Shown piece after piece: positions 45,635-55,303 of a stretch of 64,000 bases of DNA (the stretch's first letter is position 1; each line of letters opens with the position of its first letter). The position numbers and the translations under genes are program-made. Below the pieces are notes generated by a model that saw nothing but the letters and a program-made list of their open reading frames with translations, was not told where the DNA came from and made no database searches. This DNA comes from Ascidiimonas sp046199005 (GTDB taxonomy: Bacteria > Bacteroidota > Bacteroidia > Flavobacteriales > Flavobacteriaceae), in the NCBI GenBank assembly GCA_046199005.1, contig CP176050.1:3782001-3846000 (forward strand), written 5' to 3'.

Positions 45635-46409
45635 CAAGATCCTCAAAGTGGTCAAGATAGGAGGAAATGTTATTTCAGATAATGAAAAACTGGATACTTT
45701 TTTATCTGATTTCGCTGCAATCGAAGAACCTAAAATATTAGTACATGGCGGCGGAAAAATTGCCACAGAATTGGCTGCCAAATTAGGTGTTAAAGCTAAA
45801 ATGATAGACGGAAGGCGCATTACAGACGCACAAAATCTGGATATCATTACGATGGTTTATGGGGGACTCGTAAACAAAAACATTGTTGCCAGGCTACAAA
45901 ATAGTAATTGCAATGCATTAGGGCTTTCAGGAGCAGACGCTAATATTGTAAAGGCTCATAAAAGGATAGTTAGTCATATCGATTACGGATTCGCAGGAGA
46001 TATAGATGAAGTGGATCACTACATACTGGAGACCTTTCTCAACTCAGGTATTACCCTTGTGATTTGCCCTATAACTCATGACAAAAAGGGACAATTGTTA
46101 AATACGAATGCCGATACCATGGCTTCGGAAATAGCCATTGCGCTCAGCAAGACGTTTGAAACCCATCTGTATTACTGTTTTGAAAAAAAAGGTGTACTCA
46201 GGAATGTTCAGGAAGAAAATTCGGTTATTGAATATATTGACAAAGAAATATACCGGCAATTACGAAATGAAGGTATTGTTGCAGATGGCATGCTCCCAAA
46301 ACTCGAGAACTGTTTTCACGCATTAGAAAATAATGTAGAAAAAGTATTTTTAGGAGATGAAAAAATGATCATTCAGAATAATCCCTTTGCTACGCAGGTA
46401 AGTCTATAG
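45627..46409 (+). CDS. argB: N-acetylglutamate kinase (possibly N-succinylglutamate kinase)
   Basis: 260 residues, amino-acid-kinase fold: VVKIGGNVI, LVHGGGKIATELAAKLG, GLSGADANIVKA and NTNADTMASEIA. It phosphorylates N-acylglutamate. It overlaps the carbamoyltransferase gene by 8 bp and is 2 bp before argE. An N-terminal arginine-sensing extension is absent, so feedback inhibition is less likely and the leader peptide may carry the control. Confidence 0.93.
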   Translation: MINKILKVVKIGGNVISDNEKLDTFLSDFAAIEEPKILVHGGGKIATELAAKLGVKAKMIDGRRITDAQNLDIITMVYGGLVNKNIVARLQNSNCNALGLSGADANIVKAHKRIVSHIDYGFAGDIDEVDHYILETFLNSGITLVICPITHDKKGQLLNTNADTMASEIAIALSKTFETHLYYCFEKKGVLRNVQEENSVIEYIDKEIYRQLRNEGIVADGMLPKLENCFHALENNVEKVFLGDEKMIIQNNPFATQVSL

Positions 46410-46411
46410 AT

Positions 46412-47476
46412 ATGAATCAAAAAATAGTAACAAGCCATGCCATTAAGCTTTTACAACAACTTATTGGCACTCCTTCCTTTTCTTCCGAAGAAGATCGAAC
46501 AGCGGTTTTAATTGAAAAATGGTTTCAGCATTACGAGATTCCTTTTAAAAGATCGGGTCATAATATTTATGCTTTTAATAAAGCGTATGACAGTAGCAAA
46601 CCTACCTTATTGCTGAATTCTCATCATGACACAGTAAAGCCTAATCAAGCGTATACAAGAGATCCTTTTAAAGCTTCGATTGAAGATGGCAAGCTGTACG
46701 GTTTGGGGAGTAATGATGCAGGCGGCTGCCTGGTGTCTCTTCTTGCACTATTCACCTATTATTACCAAAAAGAAAACCTTACCTATAATTTAGTGATGGT
46801 TGCCTCTGCGGAAGAAGAAAGCTCAGGGCCAAATGGTCTCAACAGCGTATTACCACTCCTACCAAAAATAGATGTGGCCATTGTAGGAGAACCTACTTTG
46901 ATGAATCTGGCAATCGCCGAAAAAGGGTTGGTTGTCTTTGATGCTGTGGTAAAAGGCACCCCGGGACATGCTGCGCACCCTAATAATAACAACAGCATCT
47001 ACAATACGATAGATGTACTACGATGGTTTAAGGAGTATTCTTTTGAAAAAAGCTCATCTGTACTGGGTGAAGTGAAGATGACGGTAACTCAAATCAATGC
47101 CGGATCTCAACACAATGTAGTTCCGGCAGAAACACATCTGGTGATCGATGTGAGGGTAAACGATTGTTATTCCAATGCTGAGATTGCTGAAATATTAAAA
47201 AAAGAAGCTCCTTGCGATAAGATCACTGCAAGATCATTACGATTAAATTCTTCTTCTATTCCAGAGACACATCCACTCGTTGTATCGGGTAAAAAACTAG
47301 GCAGATCTACCTACGGATCCCCTACTCTTTCAGATCAGGCGGCACTTAGCTGTCCATCGTTAAAACTGGGTCCTGGCGATTCAACCCGCTCACATTCAGC
47401 AGACGAATTTATTTATGTGAAAGAAATTGAAGAAGGGATAGATATTTATATTAAGCTGTTAGAGAGTGTTTTATGA
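46412..47476 (+). CDS. argE: M20-family deacylase (N-acylcitrulline/acylornithine deacylase)
   Basis: 354 residues. M20 metal sites: LLNSHHDTVKP, GSNDAGGCLVSLLA, the catalytic Glu pair in ASAEEESSG and the lid-domain entry GTPGHAAHPN. With an acylornithine carbamoyltransferase in the operon, the logical substrate is N-acylcitrulline. It is 37 bp before argH. Confidence 0.9.
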   Translation: MNQKIVTSHAIKLLQQLIGTPSFSSEEDRTAVLIEKWFQHYEIPFKRSGHNIYAFNKAYDSSKPTLLLNSHHDTVKPNQAYTRDPFKASIEDGKLYGLGSNDAGGCLVSLLALFTYYYQKENLTYNLVMVASAEEESSGPNGLNSVLPLLPKIDVAIVGEPTLMNLAIAEKGLVVFDAVVKGTPGHAAHPNNNNSIYNTIDVLRWFKEYSFEKSSSVLGEVKMTVTQINAGSQHNVVPAETHLVIDVRVNDCYSNAEIAEILKKEAPCDKITARSLRLNSSSIPETHPLVVSGKKLGRSTYGSPTLSDQAALSCPSLKLGPGDSTRSHSADEFIYVKEIEEGIDIYIKLLESVL

Positions 47477-47513
47477 TTTTGAAACAACGAAGAAAATTTA
47501 AAAAGTTAGCATT

Positions 47514-48797
47514 ATGAAACTTTGGGATAAAGGAATACCAACCGATGAAAAAGTAGATCAATTTACCGTAGGGAACGATCGGGAGTTAGATCTTATTTTG
47601 GCTAAGTATGATGTGAAAGCATCTATGGCTCATGCTAAGATGCTGGCTAAAACAGGATTGATCTCAGAGAAAGAAGGCATAGATCTTGTAAAAGAGCTTC
47701 GGCAAATAGAAGAGACTATTAAAGAAGGAGAGTTTACCATTGAAAAAGATTTTGAAGATATGCACTCCAAAATTGAATACTTGCTTATTCGAAAGCTGGG
47801 TGCCACCGGAAAAAAAATCCATACCGCCCGCTCCAGAAATGACCAAGTGCTGGTAGCCATGCATCTCTATCTAAAAGATGAATTGAATGAAATTAAAAAG
47901 CTCGTAAAAACACTTTTTGATCTGTTGTTAAGGCTAGCAGAAAAGCATAAAGAAGTCTTATTACCAGGTTATACCCATTTGCAGATTGCCATGCCTTCTT
48001 CATTCGGATTATGGTTTTCGGCGTATGCAGAAAGTCTTATAGATGATGTTTTTATGCTCAATGCAGCGTTTAAAATTGCCGATCAGAATCCATTAGGCAG
48101 CGCTGCTGGTTATGGTAGTTCTTTTCCTATTGACAGGGAATTCACCACTAAAGAGATGAACTTTGCAACGATGAAATACAATGTAGTGGCGGCGCAGATG
48201 AGTCGGGGGAAAGTCGAAAAAATAACTGGATATGCAATGAGTAGCATCGCTGCAACCTTGTCAAAACTTGCAATGGATATTTGCGTGTATATGAGTCAGA
48301 ATTTTGATTTCATATCTTTTCCGGATGAATTAACGACCGGCTCAAGCATTATGCCTCATAAGAAGAATCCGGATGTATTTGAATTGATCAGAGCCAAATG
48401 CAATAAGCTTCAGGCAGTTCCTGTTCAGTTGATCACTATCACTACTAACCTGCCCAGCGGATACCATCGCGATCTGCAATTGGCAAAGGAAATCATAGTA
48501 CCTTCCATTCAGGAACTAAAAGCCTGTTTGGAGATGGCCGCGTTCAGTTTGAAAGAAATTAAGGTTAACACGGCTATTCTTGAAGACTCAAAATATGATT
48601 ATTTATTCAGTGTAGATACCCTCAACGATCTAGTTTTACAGGGAATGCCCTTTCGGGAAGCCTACAAAAAAATGGGAGCTGAAATTGCTGATGGCAGCTT
48701 TACTCCTAAAAGAAACATCAAACACACGCACACAGGCAGTCTTGGCAATTTAGCGTTAGATGCTATTAAGGACAAAATGGAGAAGGCATTGGATTAA
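47514..48797 (+). CDS. argH: Argininosuccinate lyase
   Basis: 427 residues. Fumarase/aspartase superfamily: HTARSRNDQVLVAMHLY, the TH of LLPGYTHLQIAMP and the signature GSSIMPHKKNPDVFE. It releases arginine and fumarate. Last gene of the arginine operon, convergent with the pseudouridine synthase gene 17 bp away. No terminator was seen in that gap. Confidence 0.96.
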   Translation: MKLWDKGIPTDEKVDQFTVGNDRELDLILAKYDVKASMAHAKMLAKTGLISEKEGIDLVKELRQIEETIKEGEFTIEKDFEDMHSKIEYLLIRKLGATGKKIHTARSRNDQVLVAMHLYLKDELNEIKKLVKTLFDLLLRLAEKHKEVLLPGYTHLQIAMPSSFGLWFSAYAESLIDDVFMLNAAFKIADQNPLGSAAGYGSSFPIDREFTTKEMNFATMKYNVVAAQMSRGKVEKITGYAMSSIAATLSKLAMDICVYMSQNFDFISFPDELTTGSSIMPHKKNPDVFELIRAKCNKLQAVPVQLITITTNLPSGYHRDLQLAKEIIVPSIQELKACLEMAAFSLKEIKVNTAILEDSKYDYLFSVDTLNDLVLQGMPFREAYKKMGAEIADGSFTPKRNIKHTHTGSLGNLALDAIKDKMEKALD

Positions 48798-48814
48798 AAA
48801 CTATTAGTTTTATC

Positions 48815-49657
48815 TTAGATCATACCTAGATTGATCACCTCTTGTTTGCTTAATTTTCGCCAGTTGCCACGTGGCAGATCTTTTTTGGTGAGCCCTGCAT
48901 ACACTACACGATCTAATCGAACTACCTCGTATCCGAGCTTTTCAAGCACTGCACGCACCAAACCACTGTAACCGCCTTGAAGGCTGATCCCTATTTCTTT
49001 TCTAGGTGCTCCGTCTATATAACTAATATCTTCTATAGCTACCGGATTTTCCTCTACAACCACACCGTCTAACGCCTTTTTCATGTCTTCATTACTGAAG
49101 TTTTTATTGAGTTCTGCATGAAATATCATTCGCACTTTCTTTGCAGGATTAGTAAGTTTGCTACTTAACTCGGCGTCATTTGTGAAGAGTATTAAGCCTG
49201 TAGAGGCTCTTTCCAGTCTATCTACGGGAGCTATCTTTACTTCGGTTGCATTTGCAATGAGATCGCCAACAGTTCGGCTTCCTTTTTCATTTTTCATCGC
49301 TGTAAAGAAACCTTTAGGCTTATTGAGTAGAATATATTCTTTTCTATCAGGATTGATCAAACGACCGTCAAAACGTACCTTGTCGGTACGTTTCACTTTG
49401 TAACCTAATTCATTGATTACCTTTCCGTTTACGGTTACATTTCCCGAAGCAATATAAATATCTGCTTCTCTTCGCGAGCAGATTCCCGAGTTAGAAATAT
49501 ATTTATTAAGTCTTATTTCATCAGTATTTTTTGCTTTAGGAGCGCCTATCGTCTTTTTAGCAAAGGGAGCATTACCCCTGGCATAACTGGTTTTTCTTCC
49601 TTTTCCTCCCTGTCTCCCAGACGGTTTTTTACCTCCTGATCTGTCTGTCCTGCTCAT
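48815..49657 (-). CDS. RsuA/RluB-family rRNA pseudouridine synthase
   Basis: 280 residues from the ATG at 49657 (MSRTDRSGGKKPSG). An in-frame ATG six codons upstream is possible. Arg/Lys/Gly-rich N-terminal extension, S4 RNA-binding domain (IRLNKYISNSGICSRREADIYI), then the catalytic Asp in VDRLERASTGLILFTND and LPRGNWRKLSKQEV at the end. It modifies uridines in 23S (RluB-like) or 16S rRNA; the extension is typical of Bacteroidota forms. Confidence 0.92.
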   Translation of the reverse strand: MSRTDRSGGKKPSGRQGGKGRKTSYARGNAPFAKKTIGAPKAKNTDEIRLNKYISNSGICSRREADIYIASGNVTVNGKVINELGYKVKRTDKVRFDGRLINPDRKEYILLNKPKGFFTAMKNEKGSRTVGDLIANATEVKIAPVDRLERASTGLILFTNDAELSSKLTNPAKKVRMIFHAELNKNFSNEDMKKALDGVVVEENPVAIEDISYIDGAPRKEIGISLQGGYSGLVRAVLEKLGYEVVRLDRVVYAGLTKKDLPRGNWRKLSKQEVINLGMI

Positions 49658-49719
49658 AACAAATATTTTGTGCAAAGATATACTATCTTACTACAATTCA
49701 CCTTGTAGCAAGGGTGTCT

Positions 49720-50673
49720 TTATTCATTTTCAAAAGAGATAACCGATTGTCGCTCACGATTCACCGTAAGCCGGGTCACATCGGGTCTTGAATAATGGCC
49801 ACAAGCATCAAAATTTTGTCTTTCTTCGTACACTTTAGTAAAATCTAAAGTTTTTAGAATAACTCCCTCTCTGTTAATTACCGGTGCTACGATCCACTCA
49901 CCATCGGGGCCTGCTATGCACGAACCACCATTAGCTAAGATCTCAGGAGCTTTTTTTTGTATTTTTTCTAAATGAGGAGTAGCTTCCGGAAAGTCGGTAA
50001 TACGCATAATACTGGAAACAGAAATTACATAGCTTCTGGATTCCCGTGCGATAAACCTGGTGATATCCTTCGTATTAAAATCACTTCCTGGCCAGACAGC
50101 GATATGCAGATTTTCACCTTGTCCATAGAGTGCGGTTCTTGCCAATGGCATCCAGTTTTCCCAACAATTAAGACCTCCTACAGTAAATTTCTTTAACTGA
50201 TGGACTTTTAAACCATTCCCATCACCCGGTGCCCAGGTAAGACGTTCTTCATAAGTAGGTTGTAGCTTACGATGAACTGATTGAATTTTGCCTTCTTGAT
50301 CTATGTAAACCAAAGAGCAATACAAACTGTGTCCGCCACGATTTTGAGCTCTTTCAATGAGTCCCAAATAGACCGCAGTTTTTAGCTGAGCTGCTAAAGT
50401 ACAGATCTCATCTAAATCTCCCTGTTCTATGACAATGGCATTTCTGGAGTAGTGGGCATGCAATTCTTTCTGCACTTTGTCATTAAATCTGGCACCATCG
50501 GTCAGGGATATCCAAAAAGGATAACCGGGAAGTACGGCCTCTCCGAAAACAACTAGCTCAGCATGGTTATGCGCCGCTTCGGAAATTGCATCTTTTATTT
50601 TTAGAAGAGTTTCCTTTTTTTGTAACCAAACAGGGGCTATTTGTGCCATTCCTACGGTAAGAGAGTTTGCCAT
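49720..50673 (-). CDS. Nitrilase-superfamily carbon-nitrogen hydrolase
   Basis: 317 residues with the full triad: Glu45 (VVFGEAVLPGYPFW), Lys136 (VHRKLQPTYEERL) and Cys170 (GGLNCWENWMPLAR). The WxxNxx segment after the Cys and the length fit true nitrilases or aliphatic amidase-like branch 1 enzymes. Just 1 bp separates it from the UbiA prenyltransferase gene, so it is co-transcribed with isoprenoid genes, without obvious reason. The substrate is unknown. Confidence 0.88.
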   Translation of the reverse strand: MANSLTVGMAQIAPVWLQKKETLLKIKDAISEAAHNHAELVVFGEAVLPGYPFWISLTDGARFNDKVQKELHAHYSRNAIVIEQGDLDEICTLAAQLKTAVYLGLIERAQNRGGHSLYCSLVYIDQEGKIQSVHRKLQPTYEERLTWAPGDGNGLKVHQLKKFTVGGLNCWENWMPLARTALYGQGENLHIAVWPGSDFNTKDITRFIARESRSYVISVSSIMRITDFPEATPHLEKIQKKAPEILANGGSCIAGPDGEWIVAPVINREGVILKTLDFTKVYEERQNFDACGHYSRPDVTRLTVNRERQSVISFENE

Positions 50674-50674
50674 A

Positions 50675-51580
50675 CTATAAAATTCGGTTAAGTACCAGTT
50701 CTACATCAATTAGGAGGATGCTGAAAACACCTGATACAATAATTATTTTAAGAATGTTATGAAGAATAACATAGTGTAAACGTCGTTGAGAACTAACTAA
50801 CAATATTAAAAAAATCCCAAGTAAGATCCCTGAAGCATAAAAATAATAGTTCATATATCCAATTTCGAAAAAGCGGATCAATAAATAAGTTGGAATAAAT
50901 GTGAGCAACACCAAAGCAATGATTAAAACCTTTGAAATGCGCTCACCGTAAATTACAGGAATTGTCTGATACCCATGCACTAGATCTCCCTTTAAATTTT
51001 CAAGATCTTTAATGAGCTCTCGAGTAGAAATTAATAAGAATAAGAATGTTGCATGTACAAAAATTACGGTTTCGAAATTCTTATAATATATGAATACGGC
51101 AAAGAAGGGAGCGATTGCCAGTAATGCCGATGTTAAATTACCCAAAAAGGGTAATTTCTTAAGTTTATGAGAATATAGCCAGATGCCAAAGATATAAACT
51201 GAAAAAAATAATACTGCTCTAAACGACACGTAACTAGCAAATATTACGGAGAGAAAGTTAAGTACAAAATAACCGGATAGCTTTGTGTTTTGACTCACCA
51301 ACCGATCTAACATGGTTTTCCTGGGTCGATTGATCAAATCTTTTTCGGCATCGTAAAAACTATTGATAATGTAACCGGAAGCTATGGCAAGCGCAGATGC
51401 TGCTACGATAGCAAAAAGATCCAGATCAAAAATGACCTGATTTACAGGCAGATCTGGTGACAAAATATAAATAGAAGCCAGGTATTGTGCGATGGCGATT
51501 ACGAGTACATTGTAACCTCGGATCACCGAGAAAAGACTCAGAAATTTTAAAACCGTAAGTCTGTTTCTGCGGCTAAGCAT
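50675..51580 (-). CDS. UbiA-family prenyltransferase (GGGP-synthase-like)
   Basis: 301 residues, about eight to nine helices. First Asp-rich motif NSFYDAEKDLINRPRKTM and second STRELIKDLENLKGD, both needed for Mg2+-diphosphate binding. The protein resembles those annotated geranylgeranylglycerol-phosphate geranylgeranyltransferase in flavobacteria. Its place next to mevalonate kinase and diphosphomevalonate decarboxylase makes an isoprenyl diphosphate donor near certain; the acceptor is not known. Confidence 0.85.
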   Translation of the reverse strand: MLSRRNRLTVLKFLSLFSVIRGYNVLVIAIAQYLASIYILSPDLPVNQVIFDLDLFAIVAASALAIASGYIINSFYDAEKDLINRPRKTMLDRLVSQNTKLSGYFVLNFLSVIFASYVSFRAVLFFSVYIFGIWLYSHKLKKLPFLGNLTSALLAIAPFFAVFIYYKNFETVIFVHATFLFLLISTRELIKDLENLKGDLVHGYQTIPVIYGERISKVLIIALVLLTFIPTYLLIRFFEIGYMNYYFYASGILLGIFLILLVSSQRRLHYVILHNILKIIIVSGVFSILLIDVELVLNRIL

Positions 51581-51589
51581 CAGATGCTT

Positions 51590-52528
51590 TTAGAAATTAT
51601 AAACTACCTCAAGTTTGTGGTCTTTAAGTGCCTCTCTTGCTTTGTCAATATCCTGAGTAAATCCTAATATGTAGCCTCCGCCTCCGGAGCCACATAATTT
51701 TAAGTAGTAATCATTAGTATTAATTCCCTTTTCCCATAATTTATGGAATTGATCGGGAATCATTGGCTTAAAATTATCGAAAACTACGTTAGAGAGTTTT
51801 TTGAGATTTCCAAACAGACTTTTGAAATCTCCGGTAAGAAAATCGTCTACACAGGCATCTGTGTGTTTAACAAATTGATCTTTTATCATCTTCCGGAAGC
51901 CTTCTTGTTTCATGTTTTCCATGAAAATCTGAACCATCGGTGCTGTTTCACCGGTAGTACCGCTATCTAGAAGAAAAACCGCTCCTTTGCCCTCATTGTT
52001 TTGGGAAGGGATTCCTGTTGGCTCAATATTATTTTTGGAATTAATAAGAATAGGAATGCTCAAATAGCTGTTTAAAGGATCTAATCCTGAAGAAGTACCG
52101 TGAAAAAAAGATTCCATGGCACCAAAAATAGATTTTAATTTTAAGAGTTTATCACGAGTTAAATTTTCAAGAACCGTAATTTTATCATAAGCATACTTGT
52201 CATAAATAGCAGCAACCAAAGCCCCGCTACTTCCTACTCCATAACCCTGCGGAATACTGCTATCAAAATACATACCCGCTTCAATATCCTTTCTAAGCGC
52301 ATCGAAATCAAAAGAAACCAAAGATGGATCCTCAGATTCCAGTTGTTGCAGATAGTCGGCAAATTTTGACAAACTTTTGTTAGACTTCACAGCCGCTTCG
52401 CTTTCTACATCATCTAGCTTCAAAGCACCATTATAAAAATTATAAGGGATCGATAAACCTTTAGAATCTTTAATAATACCGTACTCTCCAAAGAGCAGTA
52501 TTTTAGAATAAAACAAGGGTCCTTTCAT
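51590..52528 (-). CDS. Mevalonate kinase (GHMP family)
   Basis: 312 residues. Start FYSKILLFGEYGIIKDSKGLSIPY (GHMP motif 1), ATP loop IPQGYGVGSSGALVAAIYDKY, and C-terminal motif LCGSGGGGYILGF. Together with the adjacent decarboxylase this marks the mevalonate route to isoprenoids usual in Flavobacteriia. The gap to the decarboxylase gene is 98 bp and holds an inverted repeat AGTGTAA/TTACACT. Confidence 0.88.
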   Translation of the reverse strand: MKGPLFYSKILLFGEYGIIKDSKGLSIPYNFYNGALKLDDVESEAAVKSNKSLSKFADYLQQLESEDPSLVSFDFDALRKDIEAGMYFDSSIPQGYGVGSSGALVAAIYDKYAYDKITVLENLTRDKLLKLKSIFGAMESFFHGTSSGLDPLNSYLSIPILINSKNNIEPTGIPSQNNEGKGAVFLLDSGTTGETAPMVQIFMENMKQEGFRKMIKDQFVKHTDACVDDFLTGDFKSLFGNLKKLSNVVFDNFKPMIPDQFHKLWEKGINTNDYYLKLCGSGGGGYILGFTQDIDKAREALKDHKLEVVYNF

Positions 52529-52626
52529 AAATTTGGGCGTTTCAGTGTAAACTTTCAGACAATAGGCCTTAGGGTGATTACACTAAAAACAATTAAATAT
52601 ACATAATTATTGCTCCAGATGCAATC

Positions 52627-53712
52627 TTATTCTTCATTCAATAAAGTCGCACCCTTACCAACACGATCACAAATATAGTGTCCGTTTTGACAATACGCAA
52701 CTAACTCATTCTTAATAAACTCGTAAATTTTAACATACTCAGTTTCCGGATAGAGCACATGTACATTAGCTCCCGCATCCAGGGTAAAGCACACCGGCAG
52801 TCCTGTTCTTTCGCGAAAAGCCCATATTTTCTCAATTATTTTCATGGTTTCCGGCTTCATCAAGATAAAATACGGCATGCTGGTCATCATCATTGCATGA
52901 AGGCTTAATGCCTCGCTTTCTACCAGAGCTATGAAAGCCTTAAGATCTCCTGATTTTAATATCGGATTGATTTTCATTAGGTTATCGTTTGCCTGATGAA
53001 ATCTTGACGCTGCGTAAGGATGGTCATGCATAAGGTTATGCCCTACGGTACTACTCACCTTTTTCTCTCCTTTGTCTACCAAAAGGATGGTATCATGATA
53101 ATTTTCAAAAACCGGATGTACCTCAAAAGGATATTTGCTGGCAAAATCATCGGAAGAATCCGGAAGCATTTTATGTCTACCCCATGTTACCAAACCGCCT
53201 TCAATACTTCGGCTTGCACTGCCAGATCCTAAACGAGCCAGAAATGATGCTTTTTGTTTAAAAAAAGTATCCGTCATTTCTGGAAACATTTTTCTTTCTA
53301 TGCTCATCAGGCAAAGAGCCAGTGCGCTCATACCACTGGCGGAAGACGCAATTCCACTGCTATGCGGAAACGAATTGGAGGTTTCGATAGAAAATTGAAA
53401 ATCATTGACGAAGGGCACGTATGACTCAACTCGCTCTAAAAACTTATGAATCTTAGGTTTAAAATCTTCTCTGGGCTTGCCTTCAAACAGTAGTGTAAAG
53501 TCAAACTTATTTTTACGATCTTCTCTTGAAGTATACGAAAGCTTGGTTGTAGTTGCGCAGGCATCCAACGTAAAACTTATAGAAGGGTTTGCCGGAATCT
53601 GAACAGGTTTCTTCCCCCAATATTTAACTAATGCAATATTACTTGGAGATTTCCAGGTAACACTACCCTTAATTTTCGAATCAAACGTATAAGACGCAGG
53701 CGTAAAGTTCAT
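52627..53712 (-). CDS. Diphosphomevalonate decarboxylase
   Basis: 361 residues from the ATG at 53712. The reading frame continues to an ATG at 53739, but that would run through the -7 box at 53737-53744, so I choose the later start. Motifs: WKSPSNIALVKYWGKK, the ATP loop SNSFPHSSGIASSASGMSALAL, and the catalytic Asp segment FTLDAGANVHVLYPE. It makes isopentenyl diphosphate. It heads the minus-strand run of mevalonate kinase, UbiA and nitrilase. Confidence 0.94.
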   Translation of the reverse strand: MNFTPASYTFDSKIKGSVTWKSPSNIALVKYWGKKPVQIPANPSISFTLDACATTTKLSYTSREDRKNKFDFTLLFEGKPREDFKPKIHKFLERVESYVPFVNDFQFSIETSNSFPHSSGIASSASGMSALALCLMSIERKMFPEMTDTFFKQKASFLARLGSGSASRSIEGGLVTWGRHKMLPDSSDDFASKYPFEVHPVFENYHDTILLVDKGEKKVSSTVGHNLMHDHPYAASRFHQANDNLMKINPILKSGDLKAFIALVESEALSLHAMMMTSMPYFILMKPETMKIIEKIWAFRERTGLPVCFTLDAGANVHVLYPETEYVKIYEFIKNELVAYCQNGHYICDRVGKGATLLNEE

Positions 53713-53736
53713 GATAGCTGCTTGAAAAACTTTTGG

Positions 53737-53744
53737 CAAATATA
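53737..53744 (-). promoter_or_regulatory. -7 box for the isoprenoid gene run
   Basis: Perfect TAnnTTTG (TATATTTG) on the minus strand, 25 bp upstream of the chosen ATG at 53712. There is no good TTTG at the usual distance upstream, so support rests on this box alone. It also argues for the shorter reading of the decarboxylase. Confidence 0.5.
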
Positions 53745-53811
53745 CAAGATTATATACGCTGTTTCTGTAACAACATTACATTCTTTTAGACTTATATTTA
53801 AAATCTATTTT

Positions 53812-54840
53812 ATGGCTTCCAAACCCACAGTTACAGAGATTATAAAAATATTTTCTTTACCTGTTTTGTTAATGCTCGTCATGCTTTTTTTGAGCAAAAC
53901 ACCACAACTGGAAACATCAAAAAATCTTGGTTATGCGATCATTGCAGATATGGTTCTAACCATCCCTCTTCTCTATTTTTTATTGATTCGAAAACGCAAC
54001 ATATCAAATCTTACCGTACTCACATTTTCAGTACTTGGATTATTTCTTGCTGGATGGATGCTGCCAAAGGATTTTCAAGCCTTGATAGGTCAATTGAAAT
54101 CGATATTTATTCCGGTTATCGAACTGTTTATAATTTCATCTGTATTGTACAAAATCTATAAATTCAAAAGATCGGTCAAGGAAGAAACTTCAGTTGTTCC
54201 CGATGCACTGCAATTGCTTAGAAAAAATATAAATGCTTCTTTTTCAAATAAGTTTATGGCGGGGGCACTTGTCACTGAACTAAGTGTTTTATACTACGGT
54301 TTTCTTAGCTGGAAAAAAATTGCCGTACAGCCTGGAGTTTATACAAATTATAAAGAAAGCGGAGCGATTGCGATCTACGGTGCTCTTATCTTGGTGATCA
54401 TTGCAGAAACCATTGGCTTTCATTTTTTACTAAACCAATGGAGCTCTGTAGTGGCATGGATCTTTACAGGCTCCAGTATTTATCTATTATTACAATTGTT
54501 TGCACATTGCAAAGCCTTGTTGCAAAGACCCATATCTCTGGAAAAAGGCTTTTTGATCGTTCGATATGGAATTTTCATGGATGCAAAGATCCCATTAGCT
54601 TCGATTGAAAGTATAGAAAAAACCACTGCTGACTTCGTAAAGGAAAAGGGAATTGAAAAAGTAGCTTTATTAGGAGATGCCGAATCTCATAATATATTGC
54701 TTATTTTGAAAAATGAGGAAACCTTGACAAAAGCATACGGCACTAGGAAATTGTTTAAAAAGTTATATTTTTACGTTGATGAGCCTGATCATCTTATAGG
54801 AACGATCAACGAAAGATGTCTAAAAAAATTACGCGAATAG
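53812..54840 (+). CDS. Polytopic membrane protein of unknown function
   Basis: 342 residues from the ATG at 53812. The frame extends upstream to 53722, across the promoter region of the divergent gene, and is not used. Seven or so helices (IFSLPVLLMLVMLFL, IIADMVLTIPLLYFL, LTFSVLGLFLAGWML, further ones at about 175-265), then a soluble C-terminal domain of about 90 residues (EKGFLIVRYGIFMDAKIPLASIESIE) that resembles a bacterial PH-like fold. It overlaps tspO by 25 bp. The function is unknown. Confidence 0.75.
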   Translation: MASKPTVTEIIKIFSLPVLLMLVMLFLSKTPQLETSKNLGYAIIADMVLTIPLLYFLLIRKRNISNLTVLTFSVLGLFLAGWMLPKDFQALIGQLKSIFIPVIELFIISSVLYKIYKFKRSVKEETSVVPDALQLLRKNINASFSNKFMAGALVTELSVLYYGFLSWKKIAVQPGVYTNYKESGAIAIYGALILVIIAETIGFHFLLNQWSSVVAWIFTGSSIYLLLQLFAHCKALLQRPISLEKGFLIVRYGIFMDAKIPLASIESIEKTTADFVKEKGIEKVALLGDAESHNILLILKNEETLTKAYGTRKLFKKLYFYVDEPDHLIGTINERCLKKLRE

Positions 54841-55289
54841 CAATTTCTGTAGCAGTTTGCCTGCTTATTGGATTCTTATCGAGTTTTGCTACGCAAAGTT
54901 CTGTGAGTGACTGGTATGTGACGTTGAACAAGCCTTCTTTTAATCCTCCTAATTGGTTATTTGCTCCTGTGTGGACAGTTCTTTATATCATGATGGGAGT
55001 AGCCGCGGGGATTGTATGGATTCGTGGATTTTATCATATCTGGGTAAAAACAGCACTCTATCATTTCGGATTTCAGCTCTTGTTTAATGGTCTTTGGAGT
55101 ATTGTATTCTTTGGATTTAAACAGCCTTTTTGGGCTTTAATAGTTATTCTGGCGCTCCTAGTGCTCATCGTTCTCACTATAAAATGGTTTAAGGTAGTTA
55201 GCAAGACTGCTGCCTATCTCATGATCCCTTATTTACTTTGGGTTTGCTTTGCTACGTTGCTTAATTTTAAGATTTGGCAACTTAATTAA
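54816..55289 (+). CDS. tspO: TspO/MBR-family protein
   Basis: 157 residues, five helices. Family signature: LNKPSFNPPNWLFAPVWTVLYIMMGVAAGIVW and the conserved LLWVCFATLLNFKIWQLN end. It binds tetrapyrroles or sterol-like ligands and is tied to oxidative stress and light response. The start lies inside the end of the upstream membrane-protein gene, so translation is coupled. It converges on the flavoprotein gene, 14 bp away. Confidence 0.93.
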   Translation: MSKKITRIAISVAVCLLIGFLSSFATQSSVSDWYVTLNKPSFNPPNWLFAPVWTVLYIMMGVAAGIVWIRGFYHIWVKTALYHFGFQLLFNGLWSIVFFGFKQPFWALIVILALLVLIVLTIKWFKVVSKTAAYLMIPYLLWVCFATLLNFKIWQLN

Positions 55290-55303
55290 GAGAGCATTAA
55301 GGT

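Noticed and set aside
52529..52626. AGTGTAA / TTACACT inverted repeat between mevalonate kinase and the decarboxylase
   Set aside because: 7-bp arms with a 28-nt gap and no T-run; too weak to call a terminator or operator.
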